From NCBI RefSeq assembly GCF_009362785.1, contig NZ_WHNQ01000012.1:146433-210432 (forward strand): a stretch of 64,000 nucleotides of DNA. The letters are read 5' to 3'. Shown here piece by piece: positions 44,146-52,943 of this stretch. Made by a program: the position numbers and the translations under genes. The stretch is from Paraburkholderia atlantica (lineage in GTDB: Bacteria > Pseudomonadota > Gammaproteobacteria > Burkholderiales > Burkholderiaceae). Under the pieces are notes generated by a model, which did not search any database, was not told where the DNA came from, and was given only the letters and a program-made list of their open reading frames with translations. Position 1 is the first letter of the stretch. Every line of letters begins with the position of its first letter.

Positions 44146-45228
44146 ATGAATTCCGCTGAAACGCTTGCCCCTTCCTCACTCGACACAGCCACGAAGCAGC
44201 GCATCCGCTTCGGCATCATCCTGCTGCCGAACTTCACGCTGACCGCGTTCTCGGGTTTCGTCGACCTGCTGCGCCTGTCCGCCGATGAAGGCGACTTCAG
44301 CAAGCCGGTGCGCTGTTCGTGGAGCGTGATCGGGGAAACCCTTGCTCCGGTGCGCGCGAGTTGCGGCATCCAGATCACGCCGTGGGAAACCTTCGAGACC
44401 GCCGAAAAGTTCGACTATGTGGTGGTGGTCGGCGGACTGCTGCACTCGGGGCCGGCCGCGAGCGAGGCGACGCTCGCGTTCATCCGCCGCGCCGCCGCGC
44501 GCGACGCGACGCTGGTCGGCATGTGCACGGGCGTGTTCTCGCTGATGCGCGCGGGCGTGCTCGACGGCCATCGGATCTGCGTGAGCTGGTTTCACTACTG
44601 GGATTTCATCGAGCGCTTTCCGTCGGTCGACGAACAGATGCTGGTCGCCGACCGGCTGTTCGTGATCGACCGGCGGCGCATCACGTGTTCGGGCGGGCGC
44701 GCGTCGATCGACGTCGCCGCCGCGATCCTGCTGCGTCACTTCGAAACCGCCACGGTGCAGAAGGCGCTGCGCATCCTGCTCGTCGATGACCTGCAAAAGG
44801 GCAACGCACCGCAGCCGCATCCGCCCGGTCTCGCGCCGGCGTCGCATCCGAAGGTCAAGCGCGCGATCCTGCTGATGGAGCAGCACGTTGGCCGCGCGCT
44901 GTCGCTCGACGAACTGGCGGGCAAGCTCGATCTGTCGCCGCGTCAATTGGAACGGCTCTTCAAGGCGCAAACCGGCAAGGCACCGCAGGCCTACGCGAAG
45001 CAGGTGCGCCTGCGCACCGCCGCGTGGCTGCTGACGAGTTCGGACAAGACCGTCGCGGATATCGCGTCGAGCTGCGGCTTTTCGGACGCGTCGCACCTGG
45101 GACGGGAATTTCGCAAACAGTTCGGCGTGCCGCCGATGATGTATCGCGAGCAACGCGGCACGCCGGAACAAGCCGACGACGGCTCGTGCTACGACGAAAC
45201 GTTTCCGGGCCGCGCGCAGGCGATCTGA
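44146..45228 (+). CDS. GATase1-like AraC-family regulator next to the sarcosine operon (SouR-like candidate)
   Basis: A 360-residue regulator. The GATase1/DJ-1 domain (about 22-195; FDYVVVVGGLLHSGP, GMCTGVFSLMRAG, FDIERRRITCSGG-like IDRRRITCSGG) is followed by an AraC HTH (about 245-345; SLDELAGKLDLSPRQLERLF, DIASSCGFSDASHLGREFRKQFG). It is divergent from sda-soxBDAG, so a role in sensing sarcosine or glycine, as SouR does in P. aeruginosa, is a reasonable inference. It is less like the GbdR paralogues than they are like each other. The downstream regulator is convergent. Confidence 0.8.
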   Translation: MNSAETLAPSSLDTATKQRIRFGIILLPNFTLTAFSGFVDLLRLSADEGDFSKPVRCSWSVIGETLAPVRASCGIQITPWETFETAEKFDYVVVVGGLLHSGPAASEATLAFIRRAAARDATLVGMCTGVFSLMRAGVLDGHRICVSWFHYWDFIERFPSVDEQMLVADRLFVIDRRRITCSGGRASIDVAAAILLRHFETATVQKALRILLVDDLQKGNAPQPHPPGLAPASHPKVKRAILLMEQHVGRALSLDELAGKLDLSPRQLERLFKAQTGKAPQAYAKQVRLRTAAWLLTSSDKTVADIASSCGFSDASHLGREFRKQFGVPPMMYREQRGTPEQADDGSCYDETFPGRAQAI

Positions 45229-45244
45229 TTTGACACGGCGTGCG

Positions 45245-46240
45245 CTACTCCGGCATGCGCCGCTCGACGCTCGGCGCATGCCCGAACTGTGCGCGATACG
45301 CCTTGCTGAAATGACATGGCGAATGAAAACCGCACACCGTGGTCACGCGTGCGATCGATGCATCGGTATTGCGCAGCAGTTCGCGCGCGCGGCGCAGCCG
45401 CAGGCTCAGGTAGTAGTGCGTCGGCGATACGTTCAGGAACAGCTTGAACATCCGCTGCAAATGGCGCTGCGACAGGTTCACGAGCCGCGCGAGTTCATCG
45501 AGCGATAGCGGCTCCTCGATGTTCGCTTCCATCAGCCGCACCACTTCGATCAGTTCGGCGCGCGACAGGCCGACCCGCGCGTCGACCGGAATGTGCTGGT
45601 AATCGGTGGAGCCGCGAATCCGCTCGACGATGAACTGCTCGGACACCTGCGCGGCCACCGCGGGCCCGAGCCGCATGCCGACCAGATGCAGCATCAGATC
45701 GAGCGGCGCGGTGCCGCCGGTACAGGTCAGCCGGTCGCGGTCGATCACGAACAGCTCGTCGTCGAAATGCACGTGCGGATAGCGCTGGTGCAGCGGCGAC
45801 ATGTCCTCCCAATGCACGGTCGCGCGATAGCCGTCGAGCAGCCCTGCCGCGAGCAGCGCATACGGGCCCGTGCAGATGCCGCCGAGCGGCACGCGGTGCG
45901 CGGCCGCCTCGCGCAGCAGGGCGATCACCGCGTCGTTCACATACTCGCGCACGTGCCAGCCCGCGCACACGAACAGCAGGTCCGGCATGCCGGCCTCCGC
46001 GAGCGTGGTGGTCGGCTTCACCGTGATGCCGTTGCTCGCGCGCGCCGGCTCGCCATCCGGTGTGACCACCGACCACCGGTAGTGCTGCGCGCGGCCCACG
46101 TAGTTCGCCATGCGCAGCACCTCGACCGCGCTGGTGAACGCGATCATCGAGAAGTTCGGCAGCGTCAGGAAGCCGACGTGCGCGACGGCGGACAGCCGTG
46201 CATCGGCTTCTTCGGCGGTGGCGATTGCGTCGCGCTTCAT
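45245..46240 (-). CDS. GATase1-like AraC-family regulator, GbdR paralogue
   Basis: A 331-residue regulator of the same length and HTH type as the gene at 31396-32391: the recognition region LSQRHLQRMFKLFLNVSPTHYYLSLRLRR closely parallels the other copy, with matching PTHYYL and RLRRARELL. The GATase1 domain carries FVCAGWHVREYV and GGICTGPYALLAAG. It ends 21 bp downstream-side of the choline/betaine permease gene on the same strand, so it may be co-transcribed with the transporter and control it. Ligand unknown: choline, betaine or carnitine are candidates. Confidence 0.82.
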   Translation of the reverse strand: MKRDAIATAEEADARLSAVAHVGFLTLPNFSMIAFTSAVEVLRMANYVGRAQHYRWSVVTPDGEPARASNGITVKPTTTLAEAGMPDLLFVCAGWHVREYVNDAVIALLREAAAHRVPLGGICTGPYALLAAGLLDGYRATVHWEDMSPLHQRYPHVHFDDELFVIDRDRLTCTGGTAPLDLMLHLVGMRLGPAVAAQVSEQFIVERIRGSTDYQHIPVDARVGLSRAELIEVVRLMEANIEEPLSLDELARLVNLSQRHLQRMFKLFLNVSPTHYYLSLRLRRARELLRNTDASIARVTTVCGFHSPCHFSKAYRAQFGHAPSVERRMPE

Positions 46241-46260
46241 GGACGTATCGGATCAGGCCA

Positions 46261-47163
46261 TCAACCGTGTTGCGCCGCCGGCTCGCGGCGCACTTTCATC
46301 GCCTGGCGCAATCCGGCGAACAACGGTGCGCGTGCCTTGCCCGGCGCCCGGCCGAAGCTCTCGGTGATGCGGTCCAGAATGATCGCCAGCATCACGACCG
46401 ACATGCCGCTTTCGAAGCCGAGCCCGATATCGAGCCGCTGGATGCTCGCGAGCACGTCGTTGCCGAGGCCGCCAGCGCCGACCATCGACGCGATGATCAC
46501 CATCGACAGCGCCATCATGATGGTCTGGTTCACGCCGGTCATGATCGATGGCAGCGCGTTCGGAAACTGCACCTTGTACAGCAACTGCCACGGCGTGCAG
46601 CCGAACGCCTGCCCCGCTTCGACGATTTCGTGATTCACGTGCTTGATGCCGAGCGCGGTCAGACGCACCGCGGGCGGCATCGCGAAGATCACCGTCGACA
46701 GGATGCCGGGCACGCGGCCGAGGCCGAACAGCATCGCGGCCGGAATCAGGTAGACGAACGCGGGCATCGTCTGCATCAGATCGAGCACGGGGCGCACGAT
46801 CATTTCGACGGTGCGGCTCTTCGCCATCCAGATGCCGAGCGGCACACCGAGCACGAGACTGATCACCGTCGACGACAGCGTGAGGCCGAGCGTGATCACC
46901 ATCTGATCCCAGAAGCCGGTGCCGTAGATCAATAGCAGCGCCGCCAGCGTGAACAACGCGAAGCGCCAGCCGACGCGCCACAAGCCGATGCCGACGAAGA
47001 ACGCCATCAGCGCCCACATCGGCACGGCCTGCAGGCTGTGCTCGACCGCCGCGGCGAAACTCTCGATGACCTTGCCGATCGTGTCGAAGGTCTTCGCATC
47101 ATGATCGAGCAGGTAGTGAACGCCGTGATCGACCCAGGCGCCAAGCGGAATGATTTCAGACAT
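46261..47163 (-). CDS. Glycine betaine/choline ABC transporter permease
   Basis: A 300-residue inner-membrane permease. The OpuAB/ProW-type ABC transporter motif lies near IMTGVNQTIMMALSMVIIASMVGAGGLG (binding-protein-dependent transport EAA region, about 220-250). About six membrane segments follow an N-terminal helical stretch (FDTIGKVIESFAAAVEHSL). Its start overlaps the ATPase gene by 8 bp. It pairs with the ATPase; the binding protein is encoded 28 kb away at 18.5 kb. Confidence 0.9.
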   Translation of the reverse strand: MSEIIPLGAWVDHGVHYLLDHDAKTFDTIGKVIESFAAAVEHSLQAVPMWALMAFFVGIGLWRVGWRFALFTLAALLLIYGTGFWDQMVITLGLTLSSTVISLVLGVPLGIWMAKSRTVEMIVRPVLDLMQTMPAFVYLIPAAMLFGLGRVPGILSTVIFAMPPAVRLTALGIKHVNHEIVEAGQAFGCTPWQLLYKVQFPNALPSIMTGVNQTIMMALSMVIIASMVGAGGLGNDVLASIQRLDIGLGFESGMSVVMLAIILDRITESFGRAPGKARAPLFAGLRQAMKVRREPAAQHG

Positions 47164-48331
47164 GGGAACCTCGATGATGCGTGAGAACGCTCAGCACGTT
47201 CGTCTTGTTGACCGAGCCACAGTAGGAGCCGTCCGCTTCGACGACCGGCAGCGGCGCACGGCTCGCCACCACGCGCTCGACCACGTCGTTGAGCGGCGCG
47301 CTGCGATGGATGCATTCGATCTGGTTGAGCCGGGGCGACGCGCTGCCCGTCTCGTCGCGGCACACGAACCCGCGTATCCTGCGCTCGCTGTCGAGCACGA
47401 ACGCGTAGTCGGCGCTGCCGTTCAGCGTGGCGGCGACGCTCGACGCGTCGATCTGCGGCGCGTGCATCAGCGGCACGTCGTCGGTTTGCATCAGATCGCC
47501 GGCCGTCAGATAGCGGCTCGTGTCGATGCCTTCGAAGAACGCGCGCACGTAGTCGTCGGCCGGATTCTTGATGATTTCCTGCGGCGTGCCGATCTGCACG
47601 ACGCGCCCGCCTTCCATGATCGCGATGCGCGTGCCGATGCGCATCGCCTCCTCCAGATCGTGCGATACGAACAGGATCGTGCGCTGCTGCTCGCGCTGCA
47701 GATCGAGCAGCACGTTCTGCATTTCCTTGCGTTTGAGCGGATCGAGCGCGGAGAACGCCTCGTCCATGATCATCAGCGACGGGTTGACCGTGAGCGCCCG
47801 CGCGAGCCCGACGCGCTGCTGCATGCCGCCCGACAGCTCGGCGGGCAGCTTCTGCGCGAACGGCGCGAGGCCGACCTGTTCGAGCACCGTCAGCGCCCGC
47901 GACTCGCGCTCCTTGCGGCCGACGCCCGCGACCTCGAGGCCGAACGCCGCGTTGGACAGCACGGTGCGCTGCGGCATCAGCGCGAAGGACTGGAACACCA
48001 TGCTCATGTCCTTGCGGCGAAGCGCCGTCAGCTCGGCGCGCGGCACGCTCGCGACATCGCGGCCGTCGATCAGCACCTTGCCGGCGCTGGGCTCGACGAG
48101 CCGATTGATCAGGCGAATCAGCGTCGACTTGCCGGAGCCGGACAGGCCCATCAGCACGAAGATCTCGCCCTCGCGAACCTCGAACGACGCGTTGTGCACG
48201 CCGACGATCTGACCGGTGCGGGCAAACACCTCCTCTTTGGTGGCGCCGCTGGCCAGCATTGCGAGCGCCTGTTTAGGGTTGGTGCCGAACACCTTGCACA
48301 GCCCTTCGACCACGACCTTGGGGGAATTCAT
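47156..48331 (-). CDS. Glycine betaine/choline ABC transporter ATP-binding protein with CBS-like tail
   Basis: A 391-residue quaternary-amine ABC ATPase. Walker A is GLSGSGKST (residues 62-70), the signature is LSGGMQQR and Walker B is SLMIMDEAFSALD. The N-terminal KVFGTNPKQALAML is characteristic of OpuAA/ProV-type proteins. Residues from about 280 form a CBS-pair region (AFVLDSERRIRGFV; PLPVVEADGSYCGSVNKTNVL), which in OpuA senses ionic strength or acts regulatorily. It is first of the transporter operon and overlaps the permease gene. Confidence 0.93.
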   Translation of the reverse strand: MNSPKVVVEGLCKVFGTNPKQALAMLASGATKEEVFARTGQIVGVHNASFEVREGEIFVLMGLSGSGKSTLIRLINRLVEPSAGKVLIDGRDVASVPRAELTALRRKDMSMVFQSFALMPQRTVLSNAAFGLEVAGVGRKERESRALTVLEQVGLAPFAQKLPAELSGGMQQRVGLARALTVNPSLMIMDEAFSALDPLKRKEMQNVLLDLQREQQRTILFVSHDLEEAMRIGTRIAIMEGGRVVQIGTPQEIIKNPADDYVRAFFEGIDTSRYLTAGDLMQTDDVPLMHAPQIDASSVAATLNGSADYAFVLDSERRIRGFVCRDETGSASPRLNQIECIHRSAPLNDVVERVVASRAPLPVVEADGSYCGSVNKTNVLSVLTHHRGSHV

Positions 48332-48592
48332 CGAATGCTCTCCTCGCTTGCGGACGTCGCCCGCGCTGTGCCTACATAGTTGCTAGAAAAAAGTGCGGCT
48401 AGCCGACTAATTCCGACAAGCACATGAGGAAATGCGACACCCGGCCGCGCCGCGAGCGCTCGACGCGGCGGCGAAAGCCTTGTGGGAGAAGGGATTGGCG
48501 CGGGTTGGGCCGCGCGCGGAGGATGTCGCGACAGAGCAAACGGTGCTCCCGGACGGCGGCGTGCGCGAGACGGTGCATGCGGGGTGAACCGC

Positions 48593-49720
48593 TCAGGAAA
48601 TCGACACGCCCAGCAAACGTCCGACGCCGAACGTAAATCCCGCCGCGATCAGCCCGATGATGATCTGGCGCAGCGCCGAAAACCCCGCGCTGCGGCCGTT
48701 GAATAGCGACGTAAACACCCCGATCGACGCGAGCGCCAGCATGCTCAGCACGACACATTGCACGATCGCGCTGACGCCGTGCGACCACAGAAAAGGCATC
48801 ACCGGAAAAATCGCGCCCAGCGAGAACAGACAGAACGATACGCCCGCCGCCGACCACGGATTGCCGCCCAGTTCCGCCGGATCGAGACCGAGCTCCTCGC
48901 GCGTCAAGGTGTCGAGCGCTTTGTCCTTGTCGCGCATCATCTGCGAGGCGACGCGTTTCGCCTCGTTCGCGTCGAGCCCTTTCGCGCGGTAGATCAGCGC
49001 GAGCTCGTGCTCCTCCGCTTCGGGCTGTTCCTCGATCTCCTCGGCTTCCTTGGCGATCTGCGTGCTCGCGAGTTCGCGCGCATTGGTGACCGACAGCCAT
49101 TCGCCGAGCGCCATCGAACAGGCACCGGCGATCAGCCCGGCGAGGCCGGTCAACAGGATCGCCTTGTTGCCGGTGCCCGCGCCGGCGACGCCCATGATCA
49201 GGCAGAAATTCGACACGAGGCCGTCGTTCGCGCCGAGGACGGCCGCGCGCAGATCGTTGCCCGACGCGGCGCCCTTGTGCCACGACTCGGCCGCGGCAAT
49301 GCGCGCGCCGGGCGAAAGGTCGGTATTGCTGGTGCCGGCGAGCGTCTGCACGACCGCCGCGTGGTGATGTTCATCGGCCGACATGTGGCCTGCGTCGCGT
49401 TGGCCTCGATATTTGTTGCGGTCCGCGTATTCGGCGGCGGCAAGAGTGGGCAGCACGAAGTCCGCGCCGCACACGCGCACGAGCCCCTTCATCAGACGCG
49501 TTTTGACCGCATGGCCGCGGCCCTTCGGTTCGATGCCGTTGGCTCGGAGCTTGTCGGCCCACACTTGCGCGTGACTGTGTTCGGATTGTGCGAGATCCTG
49601 ATAGACCTGCTTGCGGGTCTCGTCTTTCTCGACGCGCGCGAGCGTCTCATAGAGGGCGGCGCTGTGCAGTTCGTCGGAGAGATTCGCCTTGTAGCGCCTG
49701 ACTTCGTGTTTCGTGGCCAT
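48593..49720 (-). CDS. mbfA: Membrane-bound ferritin MbfA-like protein (erythrin-VIT1/CCC1 fusion)
   Basis: A 375-residue fusion. The N-terminal ferritin-like (erythrin/rubrerythrin) domain (about 1-150) has di-iron candidates in YETLARVEKDE, QSEHSHAQVW, AAAEYADRNKY and SADEHHHAAV. The C-terminal VIT1/CCC1 domain (about 160-375) starts LGANDGLVSNFCLIMGVAGAG and has about five membrane segments, with an acidic loop EEIEEQPEAEEHE. In rhizobia MbfA exports iron and protects against peroxide. AGGTGA precedes the ATG at 49720. It stands alone; an Irr- or Fur-type site could regulate it, but I did not identify one. Confidence 0.9.
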   Translation of the reverse strand: MATKHEVRRYKANLSDELHSAALYETLARVEKDETRKQVYQDLAQSEHSHAQVWADKLRANGIEPKGRGHAVKTRLMKGLVRVCGADFVLPTLAAAEYADRNKYRGQRDAGHMSADEHHHAAVVQTLAGTSNTDLSPGARIAAAESWHKGAASGNDLRAAVLGANDGLVSNFCLIMGVAGAGTGNKAILLTGLAGLIAGACSMALGEWLSVTNARELASTQIAKEAEEIEEQPEAEEHELALIYRAKGLDANEAKRVASQMMRDKDKALDTLTREELGLDPAELGGNPWSAAGVSFCLFSLGAIFPVMPFLWSHGVSAIVQCVVLSMLALASIGVFTSLFNGRSAGFSALRQIIIGLIAAGFTFGVGRLLGVSIS

Positions 49721-49835
49721 GATCACCTGCCCTGCCGGTCGCGTTGCTGACGGCAAAGCGTACCCGAAGTCGAAGCCGCCCGGCGTCTCATCAGCGCTGA
49801 ATACTGCGCCGGGCGTGGGCTTGTCCGCTTGTCCG

Positions 49836-50147
49836 TTACTGGCTGGCCGGCGCACCGACGCCGGCCTTCTTCTGCGCCGCCTGCAGCTTGTCCGGATAGT
49901 TCGGATCGTTTTGCGCCGGCTGGTAGCCCGCGTCTTCGAGTTTCTTCAGCTCGGCGTTCTTTTTCGCGCGAGCCTGTTTGCGCTCGGCCTTGCGCTCGGC
50001 CTTCGTTGGCTTCGGGGTGGTCGTCGTCGCGCCTTGCTGGGCCGCGGCATCCGTCGAGCCCTGTGCGACCGCGAGCGGAATGGTGCCGGCCACCAGTGCG
50101 ACGGCCGAAACCCCAAGCATGATTCGTTTAATGGCGAAGCTCTTCAT
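49836..50147 (-). CDS. DUF4148-family secreted small protein
   Basis: A 103-residue protein with a Sec signal (LGVSAVALVAGTIPLAVAQ, cut near residue 28) and a mature part that is Lys/Arg/Ala-rich and coiled (KAERKAERKQARAKKNAEL), followed by LEDAGYQPAQNDPNYPDKLQAAQKKA. The AGYxP-NDPxYPxxLQ motif is the hallmark of DUF4148, a family restricted largely to Burkholderiales. Function unknown. AAGGGA precedes the ATG. Confidence 0.85.
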   Translation of the reverse strand: MKSFAIKRIMLGVSAVALVAGTIPLAVAQGSTDAAAQQGATTTTPKPTKAERKAERKQARAKKNAELKKLEDAGYQPAQNDPNYPDKLQAAQKKAGVGAPASQ

Positions 50148-50627
50148 GACTGATATCCCTTTGTTGATTGGCAATAACGTGCGAGTCCGTCTGCGAATCG
50201 TGATGCACCACAGCGGGGCGCGCAGCCTTGGCGCGAACCCGTCAGGGAAGCTTACAGGCAAATGGCGGGATGCGCGCTGGAACGGTCGACGAGCGCGTTC
50301 GTCGGTTCGTCGACGGGTATCCGTGGGCGAAATCCTTTGCCGTGAAACGGCCGCCTGGTGCCGATGGTGCGATCTGGGGGAGTGGATCGAGATGTTCCGG
50401 GATGTGGAACCATAGTCTGATCAGCAGGCCATCCAGCACTGGCATCGGGGCAGCGGCGTGCCGGTGCGGCCTCACTTTCAGAATTCTCCGCGTTTTGCCA
50501 CGGACCAACTCGCGAACAATAGGGACGCGGATCATAACGTCACGGCCATGCTCGACTCCAATAGTCGAATTCGAACGTTTCAGGCGATCCGGTTCCCCTC
50601 ATTTGTGCATCAGATCGGTAAGCGATT
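50148..50627. other. Intergenic region upstream of the DUF6402-like unit
   Basis: 480 bp that I cannot fill with a credible gene. GC falls towards the right end. A short dyad TCGACT-N5-AGTCGA (50552-50568) lies about 60 bp upstream of the next gene and may be a regulator site. Confidence 0.5.
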
Positions 50628-51833
50628 ATGAACCTCGACGACAAATACTCGTACTACAGGATCGACAAGCTGTTTTGGCGTTGGAAGAAACAAGACGGTG
50701 CTCGGATCGTGCATGAGGTCTCGCTTTCGACGGACAACCCACCGCCGCCGTTTCCGGCCTCGCCAGTCGCGAAGCCGAATGCCGTGCCTAGCCCAGCCAA
50801 GTCTCGCAAACCTGATCCAACCGTAAAAATGATCACCGATCTTCTCAAGGTAGCCGATTCGGTTTCGCGCTTCAGAACATGGTTGAACACACCTGTGCCG
50901 CCAAAACCATCCGAAGCGACGAAGATCGTCGCCCCGAAAAAGACGGTACCGCCATTCGATATCCAGGAGATTCCGAACGCTCTGCGCAAAGAAATGATGC
51001 CCATCGGAGCGAAGTTAATGGAACGATGGTTTGCCGGCCGATTGAACTACTCCGCAGTCCCCAGCGACGAGCTCAAGGAAATCAATCAGGAAGGCAAGCC
51101 GTACCCGCCTGACATGTACGATACAACCACGATAAAGATGGAGTGGGTACTGGAGTTCGCTCGCGCTAAACGGAAATACGACTTCCTAGTCAACGACGCA
51201 ATACGCTCTCCAGCGGCACTTCAAGTGCTTCATAAGAAGCTCCGTTTCTACAGGCACAGGAGTGAGCTATCTACGCACGATATCTGTCGAAATGATCCCC
51301 AACATCTGCATCAGTTTTTTCAATTTCAACACGTCGAAGTTGACGGTACGTTTGCGGAAAAAATCAAACTAAAGCTAATGGCGCATGCTGCGCGAACAGG
51401 AGTCCCCGACGATTTGACCGCCGCGCTTGGATCGTTCGTAATCTATGCCGCTATAGGTCATGTTCGACTGTCAAGGGACCCATTTGGCACGCAAAGGACG
51501 ACTGCCGAAGTAACGGGCGCATGGGTGTACGTAAAAGACAACTTCACGTTTACCGATGAGCCCGGGGAGCGATCCCAGTATTTGGGGCACTGGAGCAGTA
51601 ACGGTGTTATCGTGATGCCGCTTGCTGGCGTGGCGGCTACGTCCCGTTATATTCCTTACGTGGAGTCGCCAGTGACGCTTGGCGATCCAGTTATCAAAGG
51701 ACAGGTTTATTACCCGATCCATAACAGCGATTTTCGGCAGTGGGCAATCAGACATCAGCGCGGCGGCGATTTCATCATCTACTCGGACCGTCGCTACGTT
51801 CCGCTTTTCCCGCCGATCGTGCTCTACCTATGA
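50628..51833 (+). CDS. DUF6402-like hypothetical protein
   Basis: A 401-residue soluble protein with lower GC than its neighbours. After a charged N-terminus (residues 1-35) comes a Pro-rich linker (PPPPFPASPVAKP, about 38-55), then FDIQEIPNALRKEMMPIGAKLMERWF (about 110-135), which I associate with the DUF6402 family of Burkholderiales. The C-terminal part has GAWVYVKDNFTF and YPIHNSDFRQW. DUF6402 genes are often found with secretion-system effector loci; no VgrG, PAAR or Rhs gene is in this window. It shares a 4-bp ATGA overlap with the next gene, so the two are translated together. Confidence 0.65.
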   Translation: MNLDDKYSYYRIDKLFWRWKKQDGARIVHEVSLSTDNPPPPFPASPVAKPNAVPSPAKSRKPDPTVKMITDLLKVADSVSRFRTWLNTPVPPKPSEATKIVAPKKTVPPFDIQEIPNALRKEMMPIGAKLMERWFAGRLNYSAVPSDELKEINQEGKPYPPDMYDTTTIKMEWVLEFARAKRKYDFLVNDAIRSPAALQVLHKKLRFYRHRSELSTHDICRNDPQHLHQFFQFQHVEVDGTFAEKIKLKLMAHAARTGVPDDLTAALGSFVIYAAIGHVRLSRDPFGTQRTTAEVTGAWVYVKDNFTFTDEPGERSQYLGHWSSNGVIVMPLAGVAATSRYIPYVESPVTLGDPVIKGQVYYPIHNSDFRQWAIRHQRGGDFIIYSDRRYVPLFPPIVLYL

Positions 51834-52252
51834 AGCGCATCTTTAAGCGTGCTGCATTATTGGCTGGTCTTAGCGCAGGGCTTTATTTTGGGCTCATTGA
51901 CCATACTCCGCATGGACGCGAGTGTCGTCATTCGGCACCTGTCGACGGCATCTACAGAGCAGAGCTTTGCCTGTTGCGATGGGCTCCGGGCCGCAGCGGG
52001 AGCCCTGAATATGTCGGCCGACTATTCGATGCAAAGAGCGGGAGGCTGCTTGCACAGCGCACTTTCAGCACGCCTGTCCCCGATCTTTTCTGGTCAACGG
52101 GCCTGCGATACTCGCTGAATCCGTATTCGCCGCCCCGCTATCTCGGTCCGTCCGTCGAGTTTTCCCGCGGAGATGCCGGTAAAGGAGACTCGAGGATTTC
52201 GTTACCCCCGTCGTTCTGGGACAAACTGGCCGCCGCCCGCCCGCGCTTATAG
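51830..52252 (+). CDS. Small membrane-anchored hypothetical protein, partner of the DUF6402-like gene
   Basis: A 140-residue protein starting with the ATG that overlaps the previous stop (ATGA). A hydrophobic N-terminus (RAALLAGLSAGLYFGLIDH, residues 6-24) is a signal or single membrane anchor; the rest (CRHSAPVDGIYRAELCLLRW, then FDAKSGRLLAQRTF) looks like a compact extracytoplasmic beta domain with two cysteines. I do not recognise a family. Tight coupling to a DUF6402-like gene suggests a partner such as an immunity or chaperone-like protein; this is conjecture. Confidence 0.65.
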   Translation: MKRIFKRAALLAGLSAGLYFGLIDHTPHGRECRHSAPVDGIYRAELCLLRWAPGRSGSPEYVGRLFDAKSGRLLAQRTFSTPVPDLFWSTGLRYSLNPYSPPRYLGPSVEFSRGDAGKGDSRISLPPSFWDKLAAARPRL

Positions 52253-52448
52253 CTGGTCGCACCTCTTCGCGGTACGGTTTTTTTGGCATGCCAGCCCCGC
52301 CAGGAGTATCGTTTAACCGCGCCGGAAGCGCCGAAACCACCACTCCTCTACAAGACAGGCACTTCCCAGAGCCCAGACCAGCTCGACAAAAGCGCGACGT
52401 TTCTAACATGCAACGAAGCGACATCAACTTATCGAGGATGGTGAAACC

Positions 52449-52826
52449 GTGAAAACAGTCAATTTTTTGAAGGTGCTCGGAATTGCATTGTGCGTGGCAA
52501 CCGCATCCAGCGCCTACGCGCAGGCAAGCGACGCTCAGGCGCCTGCGGCCACCGCAGCCGCGCCGGCCACGACCACCCAATCGACGCGTGCGGCGGATCG
52601 CAAGCTCGGCCGCGACGTGCGGCGCGCGCTCTCGAGAGCTCAGGGCTTCAACGTGTCGAACGTGTTCGTGCGGGCGCGTAGCGGCGCGGTGACGTTGACC
52701 GGCTCGGTACCTGAGGCCGGCATGATCCAGCAGGCTGCCGACATCGCGAAAGGTGTTCCGGGCGTGACCTCGGTGACCAATAAGCTCACGCTGAATTTCC
52801 CGTCCCGCGGAGGTGGTGGAAGCTGA
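52449..52826 (+). CDS. Periplasmic BON-domain protein
   Basis: A 125-residue OsmY-like protein starting at GTG 52449 with AGGA upstream. The Sec signal (FLKVLGIALCVATASSAYA) is followed by an Ala/Thr-rich linker (about 25-45) and one BON domain (about 50-120; ADRKLGRDVRRALSRAQGF, RSGAVTLTGSVPEAG, KGVPGVTSVTNKL). BON domains bind phospholipid or protect the envelope under osmotic stress. It stands alone. Confidence 0.85.
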   Translation: MKTVNFLKVLGIALCVATASSAYAQASDAQAPAATAAAPATTTQSTRAADRKLGRDVRRALSRAQGFNVSNVFVRARSGAVTLTGSVPEAGMIQQAADIAKGVPGVTSVTNKLTLNFPSRGGGGS

Positions 52827-52943
52827 GCGTCGGCATTCGACTCGCGAACGGGAGCGCCGCGAACCTGCGATGCTTGCGGTGCCTCCCGCTAATCCCCGGT
52901 CGTCGTCCTGCTATCTGGACTGCTGTGCACCATCCGGCACAGC

